Position numbers and translations under genes: made by a program
Shown: positions 26,889-35,513 of the stretch, piece by piece
How positions within the stretch are numbered: the stretch's first letter is position 1
Layout of the letters: each line of letters opens with the position of its first letter
The notes under the pieces: generated by a model
Told to the model about the DNA's origin: nothing
The model's database searches: none
What the model saw: only the letters and a program-made list of their open reading frames with translations
NCBI GenBank assembly: GCA_012959965.1
Contig: DUCF01000010.1
Span: forward strand, 1-43,400
Length of the DNA: 43,400 bases
Direction of reading: 5' to 3'
From: Candidatus Thioglobus sp.
GTDB taxonomy: Bacteria; Pseudomonadota; Gammaproteobacteria; PS1; Pseudothioglobaceae

Positions 26889-27782
26889 TTATTCCTCTGT
26901 TTCTATGGGTTGCTCAGCAATGATTTCATCGCCAGGTTCTAGTTCGACAAAGAGCAAATGCTCTGATAAATTTGGTTTTATATCCACACTCCAGTCTTGA
27001 AATGTTCTAAGGACGCCTTGCGTTTCAATCCAGAAATATTGCTGACTTACCCAGCTGACGCTTTGCAGTACCAAGACAATAACAAGAACACACAAGCCGC
27101 CTTTAAATAGGCCAACGAATGCGCCAAGGAATTTATTTTTGATGCCAACAATATTGCGTGCATTGAGAAGGTTGTCAATGCCGCTTAGGGTGTTTAATAC
27201 TCTTTCAAAAAATGGCGCCAATAAACAAGGCTGTTCTGTGCCAATAGTGATATTAAGTAAGCGCACAAGTGCTCTGGCAGTGATAAAGATAACGGCATAA
27301 ATCACAGCAAAAGAGACCCAAGTACGAATGCCGCTGTTTTCAATAACAACGCCCATCATTTCTAGATCGGCTAAAACGCCAATATAATTCCAGGCAACAA
27401 CGGCAATGACACCCAGGAAAATAGCGATTGAGACACAGCTGTTAAGTGCGCAAGGGTTGCTGACATAGGAAGCGGCTTCAGTGAGTTTGTATAAGGCTTT
27501 TTTGGTTAGCCAGAATCCTAAAACAATGGCGCCAAAGGCGAGACCATAAACAGATTTACCCTCAGAGGAGTCTGGACTTGATAGCAACGTGTTGGCGAGT
27601 CCTTCGTAGAAGAACCAAGCAAGAAGGATGGCGAGAATGAGGAAAATAAGGCTGATTATCTCTTTCGCAAGGCCTTGAATAAAGCCCCTGACAATAAAGC
27701 AGATGAGAATCAAAAGGGTGAGCCAATCTGACCAAACTAATAGACTGATTGCATTCCATAAATTGTCAAAAAAATCGCCCAT
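26889..27782 (-). CDS. cvpA: CvpA family membrane protein
   Basis: This 297-residue protein has at least four hydrophobic helices, including the start (LTLLILICFIVRGFIQGLAKEIISLIFLI) with the FxxGFxxG-type turn of CvpA. In E. coli CvpA is needed for colicin V production and sits before purF, as here. At about 300 residues it is longer than the 160-190 typical of CvpA; the extra length includes additional helices and an acidic C-terminal tail. The ATG at 27782 has AGGGAG before it; an upstream TTG at 27806 is in frame but less likely. Confidence 0.85.
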   Translation of the reverse strand: MGDFFDNLWNAISLLVWSDWLTLLILICFIVRGFIQGLAKEIISLIFLILAILLAWFFYEGLANTLLSSPDSSEGKSVYGLAFGAIVLGFWLTKKALYKLTEAASYVSNPCALNSCVSIAIFLGVIAVVAWNYIGVLADLEMMGVVIENSGIRTWVSFAVIYAVIFITARALVRLLNITIGTEQPCLLAPFFERVLNTLSGIDNLLNARNIVGIKNKFLGAFVGLFKGGLCVLVIVLVLQSVSWVSQQYFWIETQGVLRTFQDWSVDIKPNLSEHLLFVELEPGDEIIAEQPIETEE

Positions 27783-27858
27783 GGACTCCCTGCCTGATAG
27801 CGCCAATTTTACAATAGTTTCTTGGGGTGGGGCGCGATCTCACTAAAGGAAAAAACGC

Positions 27859-29055
27859 TTAATTTTCTCTTAGAATGAGTGTTGCATCAGTGATTGTGTG
27901 GAATGAGCCAAAAATAACAATTCGCTCTGCATCGACCAAAGCCAGTGCACTGTCGATTGCACTGTTCATATTTTGACAAACCGTTGTCGTCAGTGAGGCG
28001 TCAAATTTCCCATGTAAAAGCTCAATTTGAATGGCGCGCTCAACATTAAGCGGCACCAAAAACCAATGCGTGAATGAGTCTTTTGCCAGACTGATCATAT
28101 CGTCGATATTTTTGTCAGCAAGTGCCGAGAAAATAGCCACTGTTTTGTCGTCAGAAGTTTGCAGGGTGTTGACAAGTTTTTCCACCGCTGCGGAGTTATG
28201 AGCAACGTCAAGAATCACTTGTTTGTCACCAACCATCATTTTTTGAAATCTTGCAACCACGGTGGCTTGCTCAAACCCGGATTCAATCAAATTAGACGAG
28301 ACTGGAAATTGAGATTGTAGTGTTTCAATAACTCTTAGAGCAACGGCTGCATTGTATTTTTGATGCTCACCCTCTAAGCCGATCTTTCCAGTATAGGGTT
28401 CGTTGATAAACTCAAGTAAGGCATTGATTTTTCTAGCATAATTAACAAGTGTGTTTGGCGGGCTCTCGTCACCACAAATGCATAACTTATCAGTTCGCAT
28501 GATTCCTGCTTTCTCGTGACCAATAAGTTCGCGCGTGTCGCCTAAATAATCTGTGTGATCAATGGCAATATTGGTGATAACACAAATGTCGTTATCGACA
28601 ACGTTGACCGAATCCAGTCGTCCACCAAGCCCGACTTCGAGAATGGCAATATCAATATCTGCGTCGGCAAAAATTTGCAAAGCCGCCAAGGTTGAAAACT
28701 CAAAATACGATAAAGAGACGCCACCTCTACAGGCTTCAATTTTCTCGAAAGCGTCAATAATCATACCGTCAGAGGCCAACTTGTCGTCAATAGCAAAGCG
28801 CTCGTTGTAGTTGATTAAATGCGGCGAAGTAAAGCACCCAACTTTGTGTTTTGACTGACTGTAGACGTTATCAATGAAGGCAATGGTTGAGCCTTTGCCG
28901 TTGGTGCCGCCAACGGTAATAACGTGAAACGGAACGCCATTCGGGAAAAGCTTGTTATAAACAACCTCAATGCGCTCCAGGCCAAGATCAATCACACTCT
29001 CGTGCAGGTTTTCTTGCCAGATCAGCCAATCGTCTAGCGTTTTTAGTCTTCCCAA
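27859..29055 (-). CDS. folC: Dihydrofolate synthase/folylpolyglutamate synthase
   Basis: This 398-residue Mur-ligase-type protein has the ATP loop VGGTNGKGSTIAFID near residue 50, LEVGLGGRLDSVNVV near residue 140 and ITNIAIDHTDYLG. It adds glutamate to dihydropteroate and to folates. The start codon is TTG at 29055, 13 bp inside the end of fxsA; it is chosen because the LDDWLIWQENLHESVIDLGLERI N-terminus is complete only from there and no ATG is available. Confidence 0.93.
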   Translation of the reverse strand: MGRLKTLDDWLIWQENLHESVIDLGLERIEVVYNKLFPNGVPFHVITVGGTNGKGSTIAFIDNVYSQSKHKVGCFTSPHLINYNERFAIDDKLASDGMIIDAFEKIEACRGGVSLSYFEFSTLAALQIFADADIDIAILEVGLGGRLDSVNVVDNDICVITNIAIDHTDYLGDTRELIGHEKAGIMRTDKLCICGDESPPNTLVNYARKINALLEFINEPYTGKIGLEGEHQKYNAAVALRVIETLQSQFPVSSNLIESGFEQATVVARFQKMMVGDKQVILDVAHNSAAVEKLVNTLQTSDDKTVAIFSALADKNIDDMISLAKDSFTHWFLVPLNVERAIQIELLHGKFDASLTTTVCQNMNSAIDSALALVDAERIVIFGSFHTITDATLILREN

Positions 29056-29504
29056 AATTCACCCTCGATAGCATCGTCCTTTTTCTCACGTTTTTTTTCA
29101 GCGGGAGGGGTTTGGTTTATTTTGTAAGTGAAGACTGCATTTTTCTGGCTGAAGACTTTTGAGGCGTTTTTCTCGAGAATGTTGTTAATAAAATATCTTC
29201 TAGATAGCGGAATCAGACCCAATAGGCCAACGGTATCGGTGATAAATCCCGGTGTTAATAGCATAACGCCCGAGACTAGAATGACCACGCCTTCCATCAT
29301 TTCAAAAGCTGGTGTTTTGCCTTCCGCCATACTTCTTTGCGCTTTGGCCATGGTCGACCAGCCCTGGTGCTTTAATAGTGAAGAGCCAATGAGGGCGGTG
29401 ATAATGACAAGTAATACTGTGGAGAAGCCACCTATGGCATCACCCACACTGACCAGTACGTAAATCTCCAGTAACGTCACAACTACAAATAAAGGAAATA
29501 ACAT
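29043..29504 (-). CDS. fxsA: FxsA family membrane protein
   Basis: This 153-residue protein has helices at residues 1-20 and 25-45 and a third hydrophobic stretch around 70-95 (VVILVSGVMLLTPGFITDTVGLLGLIP), which is the FxsA signature. E. coli FxsA affects phage F-exclusion; the general role is unknown. The C-terminus is charged (EKKREKKDD). It starts directly at the trmB stop and overlaps folC at its end. Confidence 0.9.
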   Translation of the reverse strand: MLFPLFVVVTLLEIYVLVSVGDAIGGFSTVLLVIITALIGSSLLKHQGWSTMAKAQRSMAEGKTPAFEMMEGVVILVSGVMLLTPGFITDTVGLLGLIPLSRRYFINNILEKNASKVFSQKNAVFTYKINQTPPAEKKREKKDDAIEGEFWED

Positions 29505-30203
29505 TTAAACTCCTTTTGTATTAGTAAAAAGTATGTCCCATACGCCATGGCCGAGTCGCTGTCCGCGGTTCTCAAATTTTGTTAATGGCCTGTGCGCGGG
29601 TCTTGGAGAATATATATGGTCGCCAAGGGTGTTTTTAAAGTGGGGGTGCACCTCCATGGTTTCCATGATATGCTCGGCGTAGTTTTCCCAATCGGTGGCG
29701 ATATGGATAATGCCGTGTGTTTTTAACTTATTAGCAAGCATGTCAAGCAGACTTGTTTGCAGAATACGCCTTTTATGGTGCTTCTTTTTATGCCACGGGT
29801 CTGGGAAAAACAATTGAAAGGCTGAGAGACTGTCGTCTTTAATATGATGTTTTAAAACCTCAACTGCGTCGTTTTTAATAATTTTCAAATTATTCAGTTG
29901 GTGTTTATTTGCCTCATTGATAAGTCGGCCAACACCCGCCTCGTATACCTCAATACCTAAAAAATTAGTTTGCGGTTGGTTGATGGCCATTTCTAGCAAG
30001 CTGTCGCCGTTACCAAAGCCCACTTCAATTACTACGTCTTGGCTTTGAGTAAATAGCTCGTCAAAATCAAGCATCACGCCATTAATAATCTCAACGCCAT
30101 AGTTTGGCCAAAGCTCATTAAGACCAATCCTTTGCGCTTTTGAAAGCCTGCCAGAGCGCCTGACAAAGCTTTGAATGGTGCGCATGTGCTTATTGTCGTT
30201 CAT
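29505..30203 (-). CDS. trmB: tRNA (guanine46-N7)-methyltransferase
   Basis: This 232-residue SAM-dependent enzyme methylates G46 in the tRNA variable loop. VIEVGFGNGDSLLEMA is the SAM-binding motif, and the PDPWHKKKHHKRRI segment with the following ATDWENYAEHIMETM is typical of TrmB. The ATG at 30203 overlaps the xthA stop (ATGA); a longer frame from 30266 would run into xthA and is not needed. Confidence 0.95.
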   Translation of the reverse strand: MNDNKHMRTIQSFVRRSGRLSKAQRIGLNELWPNYGVEIINGVMLDFDELFTQSQDVVIEVGFGNGDSLLEMAINQPQTNFLGIEVYEAGVGRLINEANKHQLNNLKIIKNDAVEVLKHHIKDDSLSAFQLFFPDPWHKKKHHKRRILQTSLLDMLANKLKTHGIIHIATDWENYAEHIMETMEVHPHFKNTLGDHIYSPRPAHRPLTKFENRGQRLGHGVWDILFTNTKGV

Positions 30204-30964
30204 AGTGAATAATCCATGATGAGGGGTGAGTGATCTGAAAAACGCTCGTCTTTGTAAACCTCGCATTGGGTAGCAGTGCCTGCCAAATTGCCGCTAACCA
30301 CTTGATAATCCAATCGCCAGCCAGTGTTATTAAGCCAGGCTTGTCCTCTGTTTGACCACCAAGTGTATTGAAATTCTTCTTGATTGATTTCTCTAAAGGA
30401 ATCAACATAACCAACATCGTCATAAAGAGTATCTAACCATGCGCGTTCTTCGGGCAAGAAGCCTGAATTTTTTTGATTGCCACGCCAATTCTTCAAATCA
30501 ATTTTTTTATGGGCGATATTCCAGTCCCCACAGAAAATGTATTTTCTGTCGTCGTTTTGCAGTTTTTTTAAATAAGGCAAAAATCGATCGGTAATAAATT
30601 CCATTTTAAAGGCTTGTCTTTCTTCTTTGCTAGACCCGGAAGGCAGGTAAAGCGATGCTACTGTGAGATCGCCAAAATCAGCCTGGATCAACCGTCCTTC
30701 AAAATTGATGTCATCCCACTCACTAAAATGAACGCGGTCTGGCTTGGTTTTGCAGTATAAGCCAGTGCCGCTGTAGCCCTTGCGCTCAGCAGGGTGGTAA
30801 TAAACGTGCATGTCTTTTGGGTAAAAGCGGTCATCGAGTTGATCCTCTTGCGCTTTGATTTCCTGTAAGCAGACAACATCGGCGTCTTGTTTTTCAAGCC
30901 ATGCAAAAAAACCTTTTCGCTCAGCGGCTCGAATTCCATTGACATTAATTGTTATAATTCTCAT
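30200..30964 (-). CDS. xthA: Exodeoxyribonuclease III
   Basis: This 254-residue protein of the exonuclease-endonuclease-phosphatase fold repairs abasic sites and degrades 3' ends. It starts MRIITINVNGIRAAERKGFFAWL (catalytic Asn), has LQEIKAQEDQL (metal-binding Glu), and GDWNIAHKKIDLKNW and SDHSPLIMDY (catalytic Asp-His) as expected. An ATG nine bases upstream (30973) is also in frame; 30964 matches the family start. It leads the minus-strand cluster that continues to metZ and stands back to back with pyrE, 31 bp apart. Confidence 0.95.
   Translation of the reverse strand: MRIITINVNGIRAAERKGFFAWLEKQDADVVCLQEIKAQEDQLDDRFYPKDMHVYYHPAERKGYSGTGLYCKTKPDRVHFSEWDDINFEGRLIQADFGDLTVASLYLPSGSSKEERQAFKMEFITDRFLPYLKKLQNDDRKYIFCGDWNIAHKKIDLKNWRGNQKNSGFLPEERAWLDTLYDDVGYVDSFREINQEEFQYTWWSNRGQAWLNNTGWRLDYQVVSGNLAGTATQCEVYKDERFSDHSPLIMDYSL
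30950..30958 (+). promoter_or_regulatory. Predicted extended -10 promoter of pyrE
   Basis: TG-T-TATAAT at 30950-30958 is an extended -10 element 37 bp before the pyrE ATG, with no usable -35. It lies inside the first codons of the divergent xthA gene, since only 31 bp separate the two start codons. Confidence 0.5.
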
Positions 30965-30995
30965 CGGGAACATTTTAATAGTTTAGGAATATTCA

Positions 30996-31634
30996 ATGCA
31001 ACAGTATCAAAAGGATTTTGTCGATTTTATGTTGGAAACCGGCGCACTCAAATTCGGCGAATTCACACTGAAATCTGGGCGGATTAGTCCGTATTTTTTT
31101 AACGCAGGCTTATTTAATCAAGGCAAACATTTATCGCAATTGGGTAGATTTTACGCCCAAGCGATTGAGGCGAGTGGCATTGAATTTGACGTGCTTTTTG
31201 GCCCTGCTTACAAAGGAATTCCACTAGCGACGGCGACAGCGATGGCGTTGAATGACAGTTTTAATAGAAATGTGCCTTACAGTTTTAACCGTAAAGAAGC
31301 TAAAACTCATGGCGAGGGCGGTAATATTGTTGGCCATCCATTAGAGGGTGATATTCTGATTATTGACGATGTGATTACCGCTGGCACAGCCATTCGCGAA
31401 GCGCAAGAAATTATTGCCGCCAACGGGGCGACGACTAAAGGCGTAATTGTAGCGCTGGACCGTCAAGAAAAAGGCAAAGGCGAGTTATCGGCCATTCAAG
31501 AAGTGGAGCAAAATTTTGGTATTTCTGTCGCCAGTATTATAAATTTATCGCATTTAATCACTTACTTAAAAGGGCAGAATGATGCGACTCTCATTGATAA
31601 AATTGAAGCCTATCGTGAGCAGTACGGCATCTAG
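30996..31634 (+). CDS. pyrE: Orotate phosphoribosyltransferase
   Basis: This 212-residue enzyme joins orotate to PRPP to form OMP in pyrimidine synthesis. It shows [17 protein letters not shown] at the N-terminus, [13 protein letters not shown] near residue 67, [13 protein letters not shown] with the flexible catalytic loop lysines, and the PRPP motif [14 protein letters not shown] near residue 120. AGGA precedes the ATG. The pirin gene follows after 15 bp. Confidence 0.97.
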   Translation: MQQYQKDFVDFMLETGALKFGEFTLKSGRISPYFFNAGLFNQGKHLSQLGRFYAQAIEASGIEFDVLFGPAYKGIPLATATAMALNDSFNRNVPYSFNRKEAKTHGEGGNIVGHPLEGDILIIDDVITAGTAIREAQEIIAANGATTKGVIVALDRQEKGKGELSAIQEVEQNFGISVASIINLSHLITYLKGQNDATLIDKIEAYREQYGI

Positions 31635-31649
31635 GGATTGTAACTTCCA

Positions 31650-32378
31650 GTGTGTGAAATACTTAATGCAATAAAAATGGCCGAAGGAGAAGGGGTTGAG
31701 GTAAGCCGTCTCTTTCCAATTTCCGGTGTACGCATGAATCACGATCCCTTTGTGCTGTTCGATCATTTTGCAATAGAGGCGGGGCAAGGTTTTCCGACTC
31801 ACCCGCATAGGGGCTTTGAGGCTATCACCTACTTGTTTTCTGGCGCTATGCGCCACAAGGATAATTTGGGCAATGATTCGGTTATTGTCGAGGGCGGAGC
31901 GCAAATTTTTTGTGCAGGGCGCGGCATTAGTCATTCCGAAATGCCAGAATCTGAAGGCACGACTAATGGCATTCAGTTGTGGATTAACTTGGCCAAAAAA
32001 TCTAAAAAAATGGACCCGAGTTATCAGTCCGTCGATGCAGACGAACTGCCCATTTCTGATATTAACGGCGTCTTAATAACGACGATTGCTGGCGGTAAGT
32101 CACCCGTCAAGTTGCAAAATAATGCCACTTATCAATCCATTCGGATGGGCCAAAATACAAATCATGAGCTGAGTGTTGCGGACATGCGGGGTTTAGTTTA
32201 TGTTGTCAGTGGCGAGTTGCGTTGTGGCGACGAAACTGTTGAGGCGGCGCAAGCACTGTTATTTGATGATGACAATGAAACACTCTCATTGCATGCGCTT
32301 GGGGATTGTCATTTAATGGCCCTCTACGGTGTCCCGCACAACGAACCCATTACTCAGTACGGCCCGTTTGTTGATTAA
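31650..32378 (+). CDS. Pirin family protein
   Basis: This 242-residue double-cupin protein has the pirin signature DPFVLFDHF, then the iron-ligand motif THPHRGFEAITYLFSGAMRHKDNLG and GRGISHSEMPE. Metal ligands are His50-x-His52, His94 and Glu96 approximately. Bacterial pirins can act as quercetinases or regulators; which applies here is not known. The start is GTG at 31650. Its stop overlaps the convergent nfeD stop by 4 bp. Confidence 0.92.
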   Translation: MCEILNAIKMAEGEGVEVSRLFPISGVRMNHDPFVLFDHFAIEAGQGFPTHPHRGFEAITYLFSGAMRHKDNLGNDSVIVEGGAQIFCAGRGISHSEMPESEGTTNGIQLWINLAKKSKKMDPSYQSVDADELPISDINGVLITTIAGGKSPVKLQNNATYQSIRMGQNTNHELSVADMRGLVYVVSGELRCGDETVEAAQALLFDDDNETLSLHALGDCHLMALYGVPHNEPITQYGPFVD

Positions 32379-32821
32379 TTGTTGTCTGTATCGGGCTCAA
32401 CAATTAGCGTTGTCGAATCCGTATCAATCACCCTAACTTGTTGACCAATCTGCATATCGCAACCCTTTGCCAGCCAAAGTGAGTCGCCCACTTTAACTTT
32501 AGCGCCATTCTCATCATTTGAAACAACTGTGTAGCTGTTGCCAACATGTCTTGCTGCGCGGGCGTTGAGCTCATTATCAATGGTTTTGACGGGAAAGTAT
32601 TTCTTTGCCAAAAGAATACTGACAATAGATAAAACTGAAAACAACAACAGCTCCAGTTGCCATGAGAGGTCCGGCATTATTTTACTAACAATACCCGTCA
32701 TCATTGCTGAGACACCCATCCACAGGAAGAACGTTGACCAGGCGAATAATTCAATAATAATCAGAGCGAGGCCAAAAACCAGCCAATGCCAGTAATCCAT
32801 ATTTACAAAAAATGCTTCCAT
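32375..32821 (-). CDS. NfeD family membrane protein
   Basis: This 148-residue protein has two hydrophobic regions (residues 10-45 and 55-75) and a C-terminal OB-fold domain (from about residue 85, with SLWLAKGCDMQIGQQVRVI). NfeD-type proteins pair with SPFH/stomatin proteins, here the gene just upstream (25 bp). This is the short type without the protease domain, like E. coli YbbK. Confidence 0.9.
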   Translation of the reverse strand: MEAFFVNMDYWHWLVFGLALIIIELFAWSTFFLWMGVSAMMTGIVSKIMPDLSWQLELLLFSVLSIVSILLAKKYFPVKTIDNELNARAARHVGNSYTVVSNDENGAKVKVGDSLWLAKGCDMQIGQQVRVIDTDSTTLIVEPDTDNN

Positions 32822-32846
32822 TGATTTTTATCCGTTAAGAGCTTGT

Positions 32847-33767
32847 TTAATCTTTGTCAAGTATACCTTTAGCCAGCTCACCAATACCACCCAAGCTGCC
32901 AATCAGTGCCGAAGCTTCCAATGGCATCAATACCAGTTTTTGATTGTCAGCTGAAGCAATTGCTTGTAAGGCTTCAGTGTATTTGGTGGCTACAAAGTAG
33001 TTAAGGGCTTGTATGTCGCCATCACGCACAGCATCGGAAACCATTCGGGTTGCCTCAGCCTCAGCCTTAGCCAATCTTTCTCTGGCTTCTGCGTCCCTAT
33101 ATGCTGCCTCCTTGCGGCCTTCGGCATCAAGAATAGCTGCTTGTTTATCGCCCTCAGCACGCAAGATTTCCGATTGTCGGTGACCCTCAGCCTCAAGAAT
33201 GTCGGCACGCTTTTGTCTCTCGGCCTTCATTTGTCGACTCATCGCCTCAACTAAGTCCAGTGGCGGCTCGAGATCCTTAATTTCAATACGGGTTACTTTG
33301 ACGCCCCAAGGGTTGGTTGCTTGGTCAACCACAGTGAGTAGTCTGGTGTTAATCTCTTCACGATTAGACAGCATTTCGTCTAAAGACATCGCGCCTAAAA
33401 CGGTTCTAATATTGGTTAGGCAGAGGTTATGCATCGCATTAAGTAGATGATTGACTTCGTAGAAAGACTTAGCTGCGTCCACTATTTGAAAGAAAACCAC
33501 GCCGTCAGATTGCACCACAGCATTGTCTTTTGAGATAACACTTTGTTTGTCGATGTCAAGCACTTGCTCTCGCATATTGATCTTGGCGCTGATGCGATCT
33601 ACAAATGGAATAATAAAATTAAGTCCAGGCGCTAAAGTTTGGGTGTATTTTCCGAAGCGCTCAACGGTGTATTCATGGCCTTGGGGGATGGTCTTGACCC
33701 CCATGAAAACCACGAAAATTGCTAGGAGTGCAAAAAATGGTGCAAATAATATTGACAAGTCAAACAT
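32847..33767 (-). CDS. qmcA: SPFH/Band 7 membrane protein (QmcA-like)
   Basis: This 306-residue protein has an N-terminal membrane anchor (FAPFFALLAIFVVFMGV), then the SPFH domain beginning IPQGHEYTVERFGKY and an Ala/Glu-rich coiled coil with LEAEGHRQSEILRAEGDKQ. Length and content match E. coli QmcA (305). It probably organises membrane microdomains or modulates FtsH-type proteolysis with the NfeD partner. The ATG at 33767 is preceded by AGGAG at 8 nt; a longer frame from 33827 lacks a ribosome site. Confidence 0.92.
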   Translation of the reverse strand: MFDLSILFAPFFALLAIFVVFMGVKTIPQGHEYTVERFGKYTQTLAPGLNFIIPFVDRISAKINMREQVLDIDKQSVISKDNAVVQSDGVVFFQIVDAAKSFYEVNHLLNAMHNLCLTNIRTVLGAMSLDEMLSNREEINTRLLTVVDQATNPWGVKVTRIEIKDLEPPLDLVEAMSRQMKAERQKRADILEAEGHRQSEILRAEGDKQAAILDAEGRKEAAYRDAEARERLAKAEAEATRMVSDAVRDGDIQALNYFVATKYTEALQAIASADNQKLVLMPLEASALIGSLGGIGELAKGILDKD

Positions 33768-34510
33768 GGTTTTATCTCCTGAATAAGTATTAAGGTTCAT
33801 AATAGAACTTGGTGTGCTATTTGTCAAGACAGATCACAACTTACACTAAGTATTAGCTTTGTTATATTATTGGGTGTTTGTTCAAGTCAAGACGTGGCAA
33901 CACTTAATCATAGGGGTGTGAGCTGGTCTAATGCTATGATTGTTATATGTTTTATTAGTTTTTGAAAAAAATCCAAAAAAATGACGATTGTTTCTAAATT
34001 GGAAACAAAATAGGATGGACTAAGTCTATTTTTGCCCCTAACAAAGGTTTATATTGAAACACAATAATATATCAATATGAGCTGTATAATTAAGGCTGAA
34101 TTAATGAAGTAACGAGCTAATTTCCGTAGTAAGTAAAGTAGGGTTTTAGGATTTAAATAATATGTTGGGGTGTGTGAAGTGAGCAGTGAATTCAAAATGT
34201 TGATAATGCTTGTTGTTATTTGTAGTGTTGTTTATCACTACATTTAAGATCCCCTTTCAACCCACCTGGTAAGTCCCATATTCTATGCGCCCCCTAGGCG
34301 CAGAAAGACCACCCTCAGCCAATAAATTTCTATATTAGGATCACTTTAGACTATATAAGGCGTATAGTGGATTCAAAGGATCAATGGTTAGTGAGTTAAA
34401 GATCACGTATTGACTTACACCTAGTGACTAATAAAAAGAACAACGGCAAATGACAACAAACCAACAAAGGTAAGAAAATAGATTGCGAAGCCGATCTGTT
34501 TTGGCATCCG
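33768..34510. other. 743-bp stretch without a firm gene
   Basis: The stretch between qmcA and the XRE gene has only one possible small ORF (34179-34247). It contains inverted repeats TGTTTC-N7-GAAACA at 33989-34007, TGCGCC-N5-GGCGCA at 34286-34302 and ACTATA-N7-TATAGT at 34350-34368, plus a TATAAT at 34085-34090. The GC-rich piece 34252-34320 stands out from AT-rich surroundings and might be part of a structured RNA. No known RNA family is recognised. Confidence 0.5.
34179..34247 (+). CDS. Possible 22-residue membrane peptide
   Basis: A GTG-initiated ORF of 22 codons encodes a short polar start followed by the hydrophobic stretch MLIMLVVICSVVYHYI, long enough to span or dip into a membrane. 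GGGG lies about 8 nt before the start. The ORF is too short to judge by codon use; it may be chance. Confidence 0.25.
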   Translation: MSSEFKMLIMLVVICSVVYHYI

Positions 34511-34756
34511 ATGAAATATGCAGGTATAAGAGAATCAATACACTCTGAGACTCATTCGAGAATCAGGGGCGCACTGAAAGACAAACGCATTGAGTTGGGC
34601 TTGTCTCAAAGAGCCTTAGCCCAAAAACTGGCTGTTACCCACTCCCTAATTAGTAAAGTTGAGTCTGGCGATCGACGCCTGGATGTTGTAGAGCTTAAGC
34701 GATACACAACGGCACTCAAAATGGACTTTGGAGTGATTGTAAAATTGGTTGCTTAA
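34511..34756 (+). CDS. Small XRE-family helix-turn-helix protein
   Basis: This 81-residue protein is nearly all one HTH domain: LKDKRIELGLSQRALAQKLAVTHSLISKVESGDRRLDVVELKRYTTAL (about residues 22-70). No effector domain is present, and no toxin or phage gene lies next to it, so it is not evidently an antitoxin or phage repressor. It is isolated behind 740 bp of mostly noncoding DNA, part of which may hold its own operator (for example the dyad at 34350-34368). Confidence 0.8.
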   Translation: MKYAGIRESIHSETHSRIRGALKDKRIELGLSQRALAQKLAVTHSLISKVESGDRRLDVVELKRYTTALKMDFGVIVKLVA

Positions 34757-34790
34757 TTATAAGAAAAATAGAGAAAATAACAAGTGAATA

Positions 34791-34806
34791 GGCCAGTGTA
34801 CTGGCC
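34791..34806. terminator. Bidirectional hairpin between the XRE gene and tRNA-Ser
   Basis: GGCCAGT-GT-ACTGGCC is a perfect palindrome, 34 bp after the XRE stop and 9 bp beyond the tRNA 3' end on the other strand. T-rich but not uninterrupted tails follow on both sides. It probably ends both converging transcripts. Confidence 0.55.
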
Positions 34807-34815
34807 TTGAATAAA

Positions 34816-34905
34816 TGGTGGAGGGATAGGGATTTGAACCCTAGAAGGGTATTAGCCCTTGCCGGTTTTCAAGACCGGTGCATTCAGCCGCTCTGCCATC
34901 CCTCC
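34816..34905 (-). tRNA. tRNA-Ser (anticodon TGA)
   Basis: On the minus strand the acceptor strands GGAGGGA and TCCCTCC pair, followed by A and an encoded CCA. The anticodon stem CCGGT/ACCGG encloses CTTGAAA, giving anticodon TGA. A long variable arm (AAGGGCTAATACCCTT) is the class II feature of serine tRNAs, and the T loop reads GGTTCAAATC. It reads UCA codons. Confidence 0.97.
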
Positions 34906-34916
34906 AGCAGGGGGCT

Positions 34917-34944
34917 ATGATACAGTTTTTATACTGATAGTAAA
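34917..34944 (-). promoter_or_regulatory. Predicted tRNA-Ser promoter
   Basis: On the minus strand TTTACT (34944-34939) and TATCAT (34922-34917) are 16 bp apart, placing the transcription start a few bases before the mature tRNA 5' end. The GGGGG/CCCCC tract at 34910-34914 adjoins it. Confidence 0.5.
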
Positions 34945-34955
34945 TAGAAATTTAA

Positions 34956-34984
34956 TTAAAAATCGGTTAATTTTTGCGTATAAT
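34956..34984 (+). promoter_or_regulatory. Predicted rpmB-rpmG promoter
   Basis: TTAAAA at 34956-34961 and TATAAT at 34979-34984 are 17 bp apart, 34 bp before the rpmB start. It stands back to back with the tRNA-Ser promoter. Confidence 0.6.
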
Positions 34985-35017
34985 TTACCCTTTTTGGAAT
35001 TCATGTAGGTAGTCGTC

Positions 35018-35254
35018 ATGGCAAAAGTCTGTCAAGTTACTGGTAAGCGCCCTATGAGTGGCAATAACGTGTCACACGCGAACAATAGAACGCGTCGTCG
35101 TTTTTACCCAAATTTGCATACACACCGTTTTTGGGTTGAAGCTGAGAACCGTTTTGTTAAATTGAAGTTGTCTGCAAAAGGTTTACGCATCGTTGACAAA
35201 AAAGGCATTGATGTCGTTTTGTCGGAAATTCGCACTCGTGGCGAAAAGGTTTAA
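35018..35254 (+). CDS. rpmB: 50S ribosomal protein L28
   Basis: This 78-residue basic protein starts [29 protein letters not shown], which is characteristic of L28, and has the normal E. coli length. The rpmG gene follows after 9 bp, the usual two-gene operon. Confidence 0.97.
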   Translation: MAKVCQVTGKRPMSGNNVSHANNRTRRRFYPNLHTHRFWVEAENRFVKLKLSAKGLRIVDKKGIDVVLSEIRTRGEKV

Positions 35255-35263
35255 GGGGATATT

Positions 35264-35419
35264 ATGAGAGAGAAAATTAAATTGGTGTCTTCGGCTGAAA
35301 CAGGCCACTACTATACTACTACTAAGAACAAGCGCCTTCATCCTGAAAAAGTTGAAGTTAAAAAGTTTGATCCTGTTGTAAGAAAACACGTTATGTACAA
35401 AGAAGCGAAGATTAAGTAA
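35264..35419 (+). CDS. rpmG: 50S ribosomal protein L33
   Basis: This 51-residue protein reads [20 protein letters not shown], then [17 protein letters not shown] and a C-terminal [12 protein letters not shown], matching L33 of E. coli type. It lacks the zinc-binding Cys pairs of the zinc form of L33, so it is the Cys-free version. GGGGA precedes the ATG. A terminator follows at 35440. Confidence 0.97.
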   Translation: MREKIKLVSSAETGHYYTTTKNKRLHPEKVEVKKFDPVVRKHVMYKEAKIK

Positions 35420-35439
35420 ATCTTAATTAGCTTTTAAAA

Positions 35440-35463
35440 GCCGCGTTTATCGCGGTTTTTTTA
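35440..35463 (+). terminator. Intrinsic terminator of rpmB-rpmG
   Basis: CCGCG-TTTAT-CGCGG followed by a run of T residues, 21 bp after the rpmG stop. Its sequence is the reverse complement of the core of the neighbouring acnB terminator. Confidence 0.88.
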
Positions 35464-35470
35464 TACCCAC

Positions 35471-35500
35471 AAAAAAGCCCGCGATAAACGCGGGCTTTTT
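35471..35500 (-). terminator. Intrinsic terminator of acnB
   Basis: GCCCGCG-ATAAA-CGCGGGC with A tract on the left and T tract on the right works on both strands. On the minus strand it ends the acnB transcript, 14 bp after the stop codon. Confidence 0.88.
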
Positions 35501-35513
35501 ATTATCTCTTAGC

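Noticed and set aside
34511-34756. XRE protein as antitoxin of a toxin-antitoxin pair
   Set aside because: No co-directional toxin-size ORF lies within several hundred bases on either side.
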